From a bacterium (GTDB lineage Bacteria > Bacillota > Clostridia > Christensenellales > Aristaeellaceae): a stretch of 46,024 bases of DNA. The notes beneath the pieces were generated by a model that worked only from the letters and a program-made list of their open reading frames with translations, searched no databases and was not told the origin of the DNA. Location of the stretch: positions 1 through 46,024 of the forward strand of contig JAQXJZ010000091.1 in NCBI GenBank assembly GCA_029009515.1, written 5' to 3'. This document shows, piece after piece, positions 15,083-24,500 of the stretch (positions within the stretch are counted from its first letter, which is position 1; each line of letters opens with the position of its first letter). The position numbers were made by a program, and so were the translations under genes.

Positions 15083-16438
15083 TCAGCTGCGGTTCAGCTC
15101 GCGCTCGATGAGCTTGCTGAGAGAGTACACGTCGCGCTCGATCTCGCGCTGGTCGGGACCTTCGATCATCACGCGCACGCGGGGCTCGGTGCCGCTGGCG
15201 CGGATGACCAGACGGCCGCGGTCCTTGTACTTGGTCTCCAGCTCGGCGATACGGGCCGCGATCTTTTCGTTCTTGTCGTAGTCGTATTTCTTGCTGTCGG
15301 GCACGTTGGCGGCGTAGAGGCTCTGGGGCATCATCTGCATCACGGCGGCCAGGCGGCTCAGGGGCTGCTTGGCGCTGACCATCGCGCTGATGACCTGCAC
15401 AGCCGTCACCAAACCGTCGCCGGTGGTGTTGTAATCCAGAAGGATCACATGGCCGCTCTGCTCGCCGCCCAGGTTGAACCCGTCAGCCAGCATCTTTTCC
15501 AGCACGTAGCGGTCGCCCACCTTGGTCTTTTCAATCTTCACGCCATGCTTCTTCATGGCGATGTCCAGACCCATGTTGCTCATCACGGTGGCCACCAGCG
15601 TGTTCTGGCGCAGACGGCCCTGCTCCTTGAGATAGAGGGCCAGCATGGCCATCACCTGGTCGCCGTTGATGAGGCGGCCGCGCTCGTCCACGGCGATCAG
15701 GCGGTCGGCGTCGCCGTCAAAGGCAAAGCCCACGTCCGCACCCAGCTCGCGCACCAGCTCGCACAGGCGGCTGGGATGGGTGGAGCCGCAGTTGTCGTTG
15801 ATGTTGGTGCCGTCGGGCTCGTGGTAATAGCAGCTCACCTGCGCGCCCAGCTCACGGAACACCTGCGGCGCTACCTCGTAGCTGGCGCCCTGCGCGCAGT
15901 CCAGCACCACATGCAGGCCATCCAGACGCACGCCGGTGGTTTCCTTCACAAAGTCCACGTAGCGGCGGGTGGCGTTGCGCTGGCGCACAGGACGGCCCAC
16001 GCCGTCGCCCACGGGCATTTCAAAGTCCTCAGGCATGCCGCCCATGACGATCTCTTCAATTTTGTCTTCAATGCAGTCGGGCAGCTTGTAGCCGTTCTTG
16101 TCAAAGAATTTGATGCCGTTGTATTCGACCGTGTTGTGGCTGGCGGAAATCACCACGCCCGCGTCCGCCTCATAATAGCGGGTGAGATAGGCGATGGCGG
16201 GGGTGGGCAGCACCTCCACCAGCACCGCGCGCGCGCCTACCGAGCAGATGCCCGCCACCAGCGCGCTTTCCAGCATTTCACCGCTGATGCGCGTATCGCG
16301 GCCCACCAGAATGGTGGGGCGGTGCACGTCGCTGGCCAGCACGTAGGCGCTGGCCTGACCCAGACGGTAGGCGAGGTCGCAGGTGAGGTCCTTGTTGGCA
16401 ATGCCGCGCACGCCGTCGGTACCGAACAGTCTGGCCAT
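15083..16438 (-). CDS. glmM: Phosphoglucosamine mutase
   Basis: 451 residues from ATG 16436-16438, chosen because MARLFGTDGVRG is the conserved family start and AGGAGG lies upstream; a longer in-frame extension is not supported. GlmM converts glucosamine-6-P to glucosamine-1-P for UDP-GlcNAc and peptidoglycan. The active-site serine is Ser100 (VVISASHN), and the metal loop is Asp241, Asp243, Asp245 (FAFDGDADR). The C-terminal phosphate-binding loop RASGTEPRVRVMIEG is intact. Length is normal for the family. comF follows almost without gap. Confidence 0.95.
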   Translation of the reverse strand: MARLFGTDGVRGIANKDLTCDLAYRLGQASAYVLASDVHRPTILVGRDTRISGEMLESALVAGICSVGARAVLVEVLPTPAIAYLTRYYEADAGVVISASHNTVEYNGIKFFDKNGYKLPDCIEDKIEEIVMGGMPEDFEMPVGDGVGRPVRQRNATRRYVDFVKETTGVRLDGLHVVLDCAQGASYEVAPQVFRELGAQVSCYYHEPDGTNINDNCGSTHPSRLCELVRELGADVGFAFDGDADRLIAVDERGRLINGDQVMAMLALYLKEQGRLRQNTLVATVMSNMGLDIAMKKHGVKIEKTKVGDRYVLEKMLADGFNLGGEQSGHVILLDYNTTGDGLVTAVQVISAMVSAKQPLSRLAAVMQMMPQSLYAANVPDSKKYDYDKNEKIAARIAELETKYKDRGRLVIRASGTEPRVRVMIEGPDQREIERDVYSLSKLIERELNRS

Positions 16439-16546
16439 AGATGAATGATCCTCCTGAATGTCAAAATAGGTCGTATTAAGTCGTATTGTTATATCGGAAA
16501 GAGAGCGGGACGGCGGCATGCGCCGTCCCTGTATCTCCGTGAGCGA

Positions 16547-17515
16547 TCAGGCCCAGAATACTTCTTCGTTCTTGGCCTCGAAGGTGAGCACCTGCTTGAG
16601 GAAGCCGATGGCCTTCTGCAGACCCTCGTTGGGGGTCATCAGGCTGTCTTCATGCTCAATGGAGAGCACATCGTCATAGCCCACCAGGCGCAGGTTGGAG
16701 ACGATGTCCTTCCACACGGCGTAATCGTGGCCGTAGCCGACGGAGCGGAAAATCCAGCTGCGCTCCACTTCGCGGGTGAAGTTCTTGGTGTCCAGCACGC
16801 CGTTGACGGGGCAGTTGATGGGATCCAGCTTGGTGTCCTTGGCATGGAAGAAGTAGATGGCGTCCTTGAGGTAGCGGATGGCGGCCACGGGGTCGATGCC
16901 CTGCCAGAACAGGTGGCTGGGATCAAAGTTGGCGCCGATCAGCGGACCCACCGCGTCGCGCAGGCGCATGAGGGTTTCGGGGTTGTACACGCAGAAGCCG
17001 GGGTGCATTTCCAGCGCGATCTTTTCAATGCCGTGAGCCGCAGCAAAAGCGGTGGCCTCGCGCCAGTAGGGGATGAGCACCTCGTTCCACTGGTAGTCCA
17101 GAATCTTGGGGAAATCGTCCGGCCAGGCGCAGGTCACCCAGTTGGGCGTCTTGTCCTCGGGAGAGCCGCCGGGGCAGCCGGAGAAGCCGATGATGCGCTT
17201 TACGCCCAGCTTTTCAGCCAGCAGCACGGTGCCGGTGAAATCATCGCGGAACTTCTTGGCGATTTCGGGATCGGGATGCACGGGGTTGCCGTGGGTGGAC
17301 AGAGCGGCGATTTCCAGATGGTTGTCCTTGAGCACCTTCTTGAAATGCTCAAATTTCTCTTCGTCGTTGAGCAGCACCGCAGGATCGCAGTGAGCCTTGC
17401 CCGGGAAGCCGCCCGCGCCGATTTCCACGGCCTGCACGCCGCTGTCGGCCAGGTACTTCATTGCTTCCTCAAAAGTCATGCCCGCCAGAACAGGATTGAA
17501 TACACCCAGTTTCAT
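16547..17515 (-). CDS. Sugar phosphate isomerase/epimerase (TIM barrel)
   Basis: 322 residues from ATG 17513-17515 behind AAGGAGG. It has the xylose-isomerase-like TIM-barrel pattern of the IolE/IolI group. Candidate metal ligands occur in order: Glu in IALEMHPGF, Asp in ANFDPSHLFWQG, His in FHAKDT and Glu in SIEHEDS. The substrate cannot be told from sequence; inositol- or hexose-derived ketoses are typical for the family. It lies upstream of glmM on the same strand with a 108-nt gap, so it may or may not share its transcript. Confidence 0.82.
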   Translation of the reverse strand: MKLGVFNPVLAGMTFEEAMKYLADSGVQAVEIGAGGFPGKAHCDPAVLLNDEEKFEHFKKVLKDNHLEIAALSTHGNPVHPDPEIAKKFRDDFTGTVLLAEKLGVKRIIGFSGCPGGSPEDKTPNWVTCAWPDDFPKILDYQWNEVLIPYWREATAFAAAHGIEKIALEMHPGFCVYNPETLMRLRDAVGPLIGANFDPSHLFWQGIDPVAAIRYLKDAIYFFHAKDTKLDPINCPVNGVLDTKNFTREVERSWIFRSVGYGHDYAVWKDIVSNLRLVGYDDVLSIEHEDSLMTPNEGLQKAIGFLKQVLTFEAKNEEVFWA

Positions 17516-17590
17516 AATGCAAAATCCTCCTTCATGAAAAATGGAGACATAAACGCATGGATCAATCTTCCCCAGTATACTCCCATTCCC

Positions 17591-17625
17591 GGCAAAAAGC
17601 AAGGAGCGCCGCTGAGGGCGCTCCT
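17591..17625 (-). terminator. Terminator of the E2-like gene
   Basis: Minus strand: AGGAGCGCC/GGCGCTCCT stem (17602-17610 with 17617-17625), followed by TTGCTTTTTGCC. It lies about 10 nt after the stop codon of the minus-strand gene at 17635. Confidence 0.85.
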
Positions 17626-17634
17626 GGATGGTTT

Positions 17635-18564
17635 TTAGACAGATACGGTGGCTTCTTCCTTCACCGGGGGCTGGAACACGCCTTCGGGCTTGGGAGAATG
17701 ATATTCCACACCCTGGTTGAAGTAGACCTTTTCGGGCGCCTTCTCCAGCAGTTCGGGATGGCACAGGCACTGCTTCATGACGGCGAAGAACTTGGCGTAG
17801 GTCGCGCCGCCGCACACGCGCTCGTCCACCGTGATGCCGATGGGCAGCTGGCACTTGCGGATGACATTGCCCTTGGCGTCCACCGTGTTGTAGCGCTTGG
17901 GAATGCCCATGCCGAAGAACACGCTGGTGTTGCCGAAGTTGTAGATGTGGTGGTACACGCGCATGAGGCCGATGGAGGCGTTGTTGGTGATATACATGCT
18001 GGTGTGGAAGGGCAGGGCGTCCAAGAGCGCCTTGGGGCACAGACCGTAGCGGTCCAAAAGCTTCACCAGTCCGACCACAAGGTTGGGCAGCAGCGGAATT
18101 TTCATCACGAAGCTGGCCAGCTTGAGTGCAAAGCCGGCAGTTTCCTCCTTGCGGTTGGCGGCCACAGCCTGCTTCATGCGGGCGGACACGTCAAAGATGG
18201 TGTCGGTGGGATCAAAGAAGATCTTCACCGCGTTTTCCTTGATGCTGCCGTCCTCGGTATCCATGAGGATGGTGTAGCTCACGGTGAGCTCCTTGCGGTT
18301 GTAGAACTGCTTGTTCATGATGAAGCGGTTGATCTCCGGCACCTGCGATACAGCGCGAACGTAGGAGGCTACCACCAGCTCCATAAAGGTGATCTTGGCG
18401 CCTTCGCGGCTCTTCTGGGCGATGTAGCGCATGAGGGGCTCGTACTCCACGTCGTAGTCCAGAAACACCTGCGCATCGCAGCGCATGGGCATCAGGTAGG
18501 GCGTGATCTGCACAATGGGGTCAATGCCGCGCACGCGGCGGCCTTCGGGGCGGAATCCAAACAT
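17635..18564 (-). CDS. E2/chloramphenicol-acetyltransferase-fold protein, altered active site
   Basis: 309 residues from ATG 18562-18564 (GGAAGG upstream). The overall pattern is that of the 2-oxoacid dehydrogenase acyltransferase catalytic domain: an N-terminal FLDYDVEYEPLMRYI helix region, NRFIMNKQFYNR, MYITNNASIGLMRVYHH and near the end a cassette equivalent to the HxxxDG active site. Here that cassette reads ITVDERVCGGATYAKFF, so the usual His is Glu and the usual Asp is Gly. No lipoyl or E1-binding domain is present. It is therefore either a non-catalytic relative or uses another chemistry. It is a single-gene unit, divergent from an exporter operon. Confidence 0.7.
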   Translation of the reverse strand: MFGFRPEGRRVRGIDPIVQITPYLMPMRCDAQVFLDYDVEYEPLMRYIAQKSREGAKITFMELVVASYVRAVSQVPEINRFIMNKQFYNRKELTVSYTILMDTEDGSIKENAVKIFFDPTDTIFDVSARMKQAVAANRKEETAGFALKLASFVMKIPLLPNLVVGLVKLLDRYGLCPKALLDALPFHTSMYITNNASIGLMRVYHHIYNFGNTSVFFGMGIPKRYNTVDAKGNVIRKCQLPIGITVDERVCGGATYAKFFAVMKQCLCHPELLEKAPEKVYFNQGVEYHSPKPEGVFQPPVKEEATVSV

Positions 18565-18668
18565 GGCGTTCCTTCCTTTCGTACGGGGATTGGGGGGAAA
18601 TCTTCCATGCAGGCCGTAATGAATAATGACAGTATATAGAAACTGGCGCACATGGAACCAACAGGCAT

Positions 18669-18698
18669 ATTGTAGTCCAAAAAGGCAGGATGCGTCAA
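18669..18698 (-). promoter_or_regulatory. Promoter of the E2-like gene
   Basis: Minus strand TTGACG (18693-18698) and TACAAT (18669-18674), spacing 18 nt. Only 10 nt separate its -35 box from the -35 box of the opposing leader promoter; the two boxes form an inverted repeat GTCAAG...CTTGAC. Confidence 0.8.
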
Positions 18699-18708
18699 GC
18701 CTTCCTGC

Positions 18709-18737
18709 TTGACATCCTCTGCCCTGTGCGGTATACT
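18709..18737 (+). promoter_or_regulatory. Promoter of the leader peptide / ABC exporter operon
   Basis: TTGACA (18709-18714) and TATACT (18732-18737) with a 17-nt spacer, near consensus. The start of transcription should be close to 18744, about 30 nt before the leader ORF. Confidence 0.87.
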
Positions 18738-18772
18738 GAACCCAATACAGGACAGAAAGGAGGATGAAACCC

Positions 18773-18868
18773 ATGACGGCTCAGCTGCGTTTTTGCGTTT
18801 TCGTGGGTCTTCAAATTTCTGTTTCTGCCTCCAAGGGGACAGGTCTGCCCATTTGGAGGAACGCATAA
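18773..18868 (+). CDS. 31-residue leader peptide of an attenuator
   Basis: ATG 18773 follows AAAGGAGGATGAAACCC, a strong ribosome-binding site, and the frame ends with TAA at 18866-18868. The peptide begins MTAQLRFCVFVGLQ and ends GTGLPIWRNA. It is not part of any larger gene. Its own coding sequence holds a stem CCTCCAA/TTGGAGG (18828-18834 with 18853-18859), and the stop codon abuts an antiterminator/terminator pair. A ribosome that finishes at the stop would cover the 5' arm of the antiterminator and allow termination; a ribosome stalled earlier would leave it free. This is the classic design of antibiotic-responsive leader attenuators upstream of efflux genes. The inducer is unknown. Confidence 0.75.
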   Translation: MTAQLRFCVFVGLQISVSASKGTGLPIWRNA

Positions 18869-18928
18869 GGCTTTTCTGGTCAGAAATCAAGCCGTTCCGC
18901 GGGCAGACGCCTGCAGGACGGCTTTTTT
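18869..18928 (+). promoter_or_regulatory. Antiterminator / intrinsic terminator switch
   Basis: The antiterminator is GGCTTTTCT (18869-18877) pairing with AGAA and AAGCC (18882-18893). The terminator is AAGCCGTTCC (18889-18898) with GGACGGCTT (18916-18924), an inner GCGGGC/GCCTGC stem and a T6 run (18923-18928). AAGCC is shared, so the two folds exclude each other. The switch lies between the leader stop codon and the first permease gene. Confidence 0.8.
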
Positions 18929-18965
18929 GTACTATTCAAAAATGAAAGAGAAAGAGGCAAGAGCA

Positions 18966-19745
18966 ATGATTGCTTTCATCAAACCCTACTGGTCGGAGAT
19001 GCGCATGAGCGCAAGGCTGTCGCAGTCCTTCGGCATGGCGTCGCTGGTGGGCAGCTATGTGCTGCGCGCGCTTCGCGTGGGATTTCTGCTGCTGATGTGG
19101 CGGTCGCTGTTTCAAAACGGCGCGCCCATGGACATGACCCTTCCGCAAACCCTCCAATACACCCTGTGCTCGGCGGCGCTCGCGCCGCTGCTGGATTTGC
19201 GCACGCCTGCGGGCGGCTGGCTGCACGACGGTGCGGTGGCCAGCCGCACGCTTCGGCCCATGGGCATTCTGGGGCAGCTGGCGGCGGATGCGCTGGGCGG
19301 CGCGGCGGTGCCCATCATGGTGTTTGCGCCGCTTTGCCTGCTGCTGGGCTGGTGGATGGATGTGCCGCTTGCGCCTGCAAGCGCGTGGTTTCTGCCGTCG
19401 CTGCTTCTGTGCATGGCGCAGGGGTTCATCATCGATATGGCGTTTGCGTGCATCATCATCCGCGTGGGGAATTTAAGCTGGCAGGTGGACCTTCTGCGCA
19501 GCTCGCTCACCACGCTGCTGACCGGCGGGCTCATTCCCTTTGCGGCACTGCCGTGGGGACTGGGACGCTGGCTGGCGCTTTCGCCGCTGGGTACGCTGGC
19601 TGGCGCGCCGCTGAGCCTGTACGCCGGGCTGAGCGCGCCCATGCAGGTGATTCCGGTGCAGATTTTCTGGAACATCGTTTTGTGGCCGCTCATCCTGTGG
19701 TGGTTCGGCCGCTCCATGGAAAGGCTGGTGAGCTTCGGTGGGTAA
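18966..19745 (+). CDS. ABC-2 type exporter permease, subunit 1
   Basis: 259 residues from ATG 18966 (AAGAGG about 12 nt upstream); ATG 18942 is an alternative without a ribosome-binding site. Six hydrophobic segments are visible. The topology and the WSEMRMSARLSQSFGMASLV start resemble the PF06182 type of ABC-2 permease, which works as a heterodimer with a second related permease and one ATPase, as in viologen or lipid-like compound exporters. The second permease gene overlaps its end by 8 nt. The substrate is unknown; the leader attenuator upstream suggests a ribosome-targeting compound or another translation-disturbing stress. Confidence 0.8.
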   Translation: MIAFIKPYWSEMRMSARLSQSFGMASLVGSYVLRALRVGFLLLMWRSLFQNGAPMDMTLPQTLQYTLCSAALAPLLDLRTPAGGWLHDGAVASRTLRPMGILGQLAADALGGAAVPIMVFAPLCLLLGWWMDVPLAPASAWFLPSLLLCMAQGFIIDMAFACIIIRVGNLSWQVDLLRSSLTTLLTGGLIPFAALPWGLGRWLALSPLGTLAGAPLSLYAGLSAPMQVIPVQIFWNIVLWPLILWWFGRSMERLVSFGG

Positions 19746-20571
19746 GCGGCTTTTGAAGATGTGGGCGCTGTACGCCCGGCTGGACTGGTACTACACCACG
19801 CAGGATGTGTTCACCGCCTCGGTCACCATCTTCAGCGAGGTTCTGTGGGGCATGGCCACGCTGTCCGGCACGGCGCTTCTGGCAGTGCGGTTTGGCGGCG
19901 TGGGCGCGCTGAGCGCACAGGAGGTGCTGGTGATGCTCTCCTTCCACCTGTTTGCCCGCGGCTGGGAAGTGATGCTGTTTGCGGGCAACAACGTCAGCTG
20001 CATCAGCCGCCGCATCGGCCGCGCGCAGGTGGATCACATGCTCATCCAGCCCATCCCGCTGTGGATGCAGCTGCTCACCGAGGGCTTTATGCCGGTATCG
20101 GGCTGCCAGCAGCTGCTGTGCGGGCTGATCGCGCTGTGCATCTTTGTGCCAAAGGCGGGCATAGCGGTGAGCGTGGGATGGATTCTGCTGCTTGTTTTGC
20201 TCATCCTGTGCCGTCTGGCCATCTATCTGTCCATCTCCTATGCGGCCGGTTCCGCCGCGTTTTACAACCCCGTCGGCTGCGAGGAACTGAGCTGCATTGT
20301 CATGGATCTGTGCGATACCGTGTCCGATTATCCGCTCAGCGGCATGCCGCGGCTGCTTGTGGGCGCGCTGTGCACGGCGGTTCCGCTGGGCGCGTTCACC
20401 TATCTGCCGGGGCTTTTGCTCATTGGCCGTCTGGACGCCGTGTGGGCCGCATGGCCGGTGCTGCTGGCCGTTTTGCTGGTGACACTGGCGCAATCTTTAT
20501 TCAGGAAAGGAATGAAACATTATGTTCAAGTGGGCTGTGCAAGATATAAATCCATGGGACATCGCCGCTGA
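19738..20571 (+). CDS. ABC-2 type exporter permease, subunit 2
   Basis: 277 residues, GTG start at 19738 inside the end of the previous gene. It has about six membrane segments, with the early ALYARLDWYYTTQDVFTASV and the later YLSISYAAGSAAFYNPVG typical of PF06182-family partners. The last 17 codons overlap the start of the ATPase gene by 50 nt in another frame, which indicates tight translational coupling. It should form the membrane channel together with the upstream permease. Confidence 0.8.
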   Translation: MGKRLLKMWALYARLDWYYTTQDVFTASVTIFSEVLWGMATLSGTALLAVRFGGVGALSAQEVLVMLSFHLFARGWEVMLFAGNNVSCISRRIGRAQVDHMLIQPIPLWMQLLTEGFMPVSGCQQLLCGLIALCIFVPKAGIAVSVGWILLLVLLILCRLAIYLSISYAAGSAAFYNPVGCEELSCIVMDLCDTVSDYPLSGMPRLLVGALCTAVPLGAFTYLPGLLLIGRLDAVWAAWPVLLAVLLVTLAQSLFRKGMKHYVQVGCARYKSMGHRR

Positions 20572-21505
20572 GATGAACGGCGTAAGCAAGACCTTTGTGC
20601 AGAAGCAGCACACGGGGCTGTTTCAGCACGAAAAGCGCATCGTGCATGCGCTGGACGGCGTGAACCTGCAGATCCGCAGGGGCGAGTTTGTGGCCTATGC
20701 AGGTCCGAACGGGGCGGGCAAATCCACCACGTTCAAGCTGCTGTGCGGCCTGCTGGCGCCTGATGCCGGACAGGTGCGCGTGATGGGCATGGATCCGCAG
20801 AAGGAGCGCATCCGCCTCATGCGCCATACCGGCGTGTTCTTTGGCGGACGCACGGAGCTGTGGTGGGATCACCCCGTCATGCGCTCCTTTGAATGGAAGC
20901 GCGACGTGTGGGATATTCCCCAAAAGCGCTGGCAGGAAAACGTGGAAAAGTACGCGGATATGCTGGATCTGCACCCGTTTCTCAACACCTTCGTGCGCGA
21001 ACTGAGCCTGGGTCAGCGCATGCGCGCGGATCTGGCCATGATGCTTCTGCACGATCCGGATCTCATCCTGCTGGACGAACCCACCCTTGGGCTGGACGTG
21101 CTGGCCAAGCGCCGCATGATCGACTGCCTGCGCACGCTCAACCGCGAGCGCGCAGCCACCATCCTCGTCACCAGCCACGACATGGACGATCTCACCGCCA
21201 TGGCGCAGCGGCTGGTGCTGATCGCACAGGGGCGCATCGCCTTTGACGGCACCAGTGAGGAGCTGCTCAGGCGCACCGGCGATCAGCGCGTGCTCACCCT
21301 GCGCGCGGACGGCCAGCCGCCGGTGATCGACGGCGCGGCGTGGCAGAAAAGCGAGGACGGCCAGCATGTGTACGCTTTCTCAGGCGAACAGGCCTCGCGG
21401 GTGCTTGCCTCTGTGGGGCAGGTGAAAAATCTGCGTGATGCGGACATCACCCACGCGCCCATCGAGGAGGTCATCGCCGGGCTGTACGAGCAGTGGTCGC
21501 GGTAA
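20522..21505 (+). CDS. ABC exporter ATP-binding protein
   Basis: 327 residues. Walker A GPNGAGKST at 61-69, ABC signature LSLGQRMRADLA near 160, Walker B and the following region LILLDEPTLGLDVLAKRRM, then the switch His in TSHDMDD. A C-terminal extension of about 90 residues (VLTLRADGQPPVIDG onward) is usual for exporters of this class. ATG 20522 is preferred because GGAAAGGA lies upstream; ATG 20573 would remove a 17-residue tail. Last gene of the attenuator-controlled operon; it powers the two permeases. Confidence 0.9.
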   Translation: MFKWAVQDINPWDIAAEMNGVSKTFVQKQHTGLFQHEKRIVHALDGVNLQIRRGEFVAYAGPNGAGKSTTFKLLCGLLAPDAGQVRVMGMDPQKERIRLMRHTGVFFGGRTELWWDHPVMRSFEWKRDVWDIPQKRWQENVEKYADMLDLHPFLNTFVRELSLGQRMRADLAMMLLHDPDLILLDEPTLGLDVLAKRRMIDCLRTLNRERAATILVTSHDMDDLTAMAQRLVLIAQGRIAFDGTSEELLRRTGDQRVLTLRADGQPPVIDGAAWQKSEDGQHVYAFSGEQASRVLASVGQVKNLRDADITHAPIEEVIAGLYEQWSR

Positions 21506-21513
21506 AAAAGCAG

Positions 21514-21537
21514 GGGGCGGGCCAAAGGGTCCGCCCC
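21514..21537 (+). terminator. Probable terminator of the exporter operon
   Basis: GGGGCGG/CCGCCCC stem around a 10-nt loop (21514-21537), 8 nt after the ATPase stop. The following TTCAAAT is a poor U tract. The polC -35 box begins directly at its 3' end. Confidence 0.6.
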
Positions 21538-21566
21538 TTCAAATCTACGTGGAATCATGATATAAT
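21538..21566 (+). promoter_or_regulatory. Probable polC promoter
   Basis: TTCAAA (21538-21543) and a perfect TATAAT (21561-21566) with a 17-nt spacer. The -35 box is weak. The leader to the ATG at 21599 is about 26 nt. Confidence 0.65.
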
Positions 21567-21598
21567 ATCAATCTATCCCATTTCTGAAGAGGTCACTC

Positions 21599-24500
21599 AT
21601 GAACAAGACAGAGCTTTTGCGCATTCTGGAACAGACGGTTCCGCCGCTGGAGGGCAAGCTGCACATCGAGCGGGTGCTGTATAAAAAAGAGGCCAACAAG
21701 GCCTACATGAGCTTTCTGAGCGACGTGCTGGTTGGTCAGCGCGATTTTTTGCTGCTGGAAAGAAAGCTGCGCGAGCTGTTTCCCAACATGACGGTGGCCA
21801 TCCGCGTGGCCAGCCCGGCGCTGGGCGAGGATTTCCTTGCGGATGTGAACAAGTACAAGTCCGTCCTGACGGATTTTCTGCGCCGCCAGAGCCCGGCGCT
21901 GTCCGCGTGGATCGGCGATGTGGGCTGGTCCATGGAGGACGGCCGCATCCAGCTGACCTGCCCGGACCGGATTGCCATGGATTATTTCAAGCGCAACCGT
22001 CTGGATGAAAAGCTCTCCGTGGCCGTGTACGATATCTTCCGCGTGCGCGTGGCTGTGAACATCGGCGTGTGCGGCGAGCGCGAGGCGTGGGTGAAGAAGA
22101 TGCGCGAGGAGCGCGGCTTTTCCTTCCCGGCAAAGATGGCCGCGCCCACGCAGGACGAGGAGCCGCCGTGGGACGACGCCGCCATGGAGGCGCAGGCCGC
22201 CGCCATGTTTGGCACGCCCGCGCCCAAGACCGCGCCCCAGCCCAGGGCTGCCGCCGCGCCCAAGGCGCCCGCTGCGCCCAAAGAGCCCGTGCCCAAGGGC
22301 AATGTGCTCAAGGGCCGCGCCATCGGCGATCATCCCGTACCCATCGGCGAATTGGCCGAGGACAGCGGCATCGTGGTCATCGAAGGCACCGTGACCGGCG
22401 TGAACGAGCCCAAGGAACTCAAGGGTGGCGAAACGGTGCTGGTCACCTTTGCCGTCTACGACGATACCTCCACCATCTACTGCAAGGCCTTCTACCAGTA
22501 CCGCATGCGCCGCGGCGGCATGGGCGAAACGCCCCAGCCTCCCACCGAGGAAGAGCGCCAGCGCGTGAAGGAGCAGATTGACCAGATCAAAAACGGCATG
22601 CGCGTGCGCCTGCGCGGCGACTGCCGCATGGATACCTTCCTGGGCGAGCTGAGCGTGGGCGTGCGCGACATGCAGGAGATGCCCAAGAAGGAGCGCAAGG
22701 ACACCGCCGAGGAGAAGCGCATCGAACTGCATATGCACACCAACATGTCCACCATGGACGGCATCGCGGATGCAGGCGCGCTGATCAAGCAGGCGGCCAA
22801 GTGGGGCCATCCGGCTGTGGCCGTCACCGACCACGGCGCGGCGCAGGCCTTCCCGGCGGCGTTCGGCGCGGCCAAGAAAAACGATATCAAGCTCCTGCCC
22901 GGCGTGGAGGGCTATCTGTGCGATCTGGCGGCCATTGTGCAGGACGCGGACGAACGGCCCATCGACACGCCCATTGTGGTGCTGGACTTTGAAACCACTG
23001 GCCTGTCCCACACCATGGACCGCATCATCGAGGTGGGCGCGGTCAGGCTGGAAAACGGCCAGGTGACGGACGAACTGAGCCTGCTTTGCGACCCCGGCGT
23101 GCCGCTCAAGCCCAAGATCACCGAGATCACCGGCATCACCGACCTGATGCTTGCCGGCAAGGAAAGCCCGGCGGAGGGTGTGCAGAAGCTGCTGGATTTC
23201 ATCGGCGACTGCCCGGTGGCGGCGCACAACGCGCCCTTTGACATGGGCATGCTGGAGGCCGAGTGCAAGCGCATGGGCGTTGCTTTCCATGCGCCGGTCA
23301 TCGATACGCTGGTGTTTGCCCGAAAACTCTATCCCACCCAGAAGAGCCACCGCCTTGGCGCGGTGTGCCGTCTGCTTGGCGTGTCGCTCAAAAACGCGCA
23401 CCGCGCCGTGCATGACGCGGCGGCCACGGCCCAGTGCCTGGCCAAGATGATGGAGGAAGCCGGCAAGAAGGGCGCCAAGACCCTCCAGGATCTGGACGCC
23501 GTCATTCAGGGCGATACCATCGGCGAAAGCCACCACATCATCCTTCTGGCCAAAACCCAGAAGGGCATGCAGAACCTCAACCACCTCATCTCCGATTCCA
23601 ACGTGCGCTACTTCTACCGCCACCCCAACATGCCCCGCCACCTCATCAACCAGTACCGCGAGGGCATCATCCTGGGCAGCGCGTGCGAGGCGGGCGAGCT
23701 GTTCAAGGCCATCGTGAACGAGCGGCCTGAGGAGGAGATCGAAAAGATCGCCAGCTGGTACGACTATCTGGAAATTCAGCCCGTTGGCAACAACGAATTC
23801 ATGATCCGCAACGGCACCGCGCGCGACGTGGAGCAGCTGCGCGATTTCAACCGCAAAATCGTGGCCCTTGGCGAAAAACTGGGCAAACCCGTGTGCGCCA
23901 CCGGCGACGTGCATTTCCTGAACCCCGAGGACGCCATCTACCGCACCATCATTCAGGCCGGTCTGGGCTTTGATGACTGCGACCAGCAGGCGCCGCTGTA
24001 CTTCAAGACCACGGATGAAATGCTGGAGGAGTTCAGCTATCTGGGCAAAGAAAAAGCCTATGAGGTGGTCATTGCCAACCCGAGGCTGATTGCCGATCAG
24101 GTGGATCAGCTGCGCCTGTTCCCCAAGCATCCTGAAGGCAAAGACACCTTCCAGCCCTTCTGGGAGGACGCGGCCAACGACATCGAAACCCGTTCGTGGA
24201 CGACCGCCAAAGCCCTCTACGGCGATCCGCTGCCGGAGATCATCCAGAAGCGCCTGGAAAAGGAGCTGGGCTCCATCATCGGCTACGGCTTCGGCACGCT
24301 GTACTCCATCGCGCAGAAGCTTGTGAGCAAATCCCTTTCCGACGGTTACCTCGTCGGCTCGCGCGGTTCCGTCGGCTCCAGCTTTGTGGCCACCATGTGC
24401 GGCATCACGGAAGTAAATCCCCTGCCGCCGCACTACCGCTGCGACCACTGCCACAAGATGTTCCTCACCCCGCCGGAGCTGGCCAGCGTGGGCGTTGACC

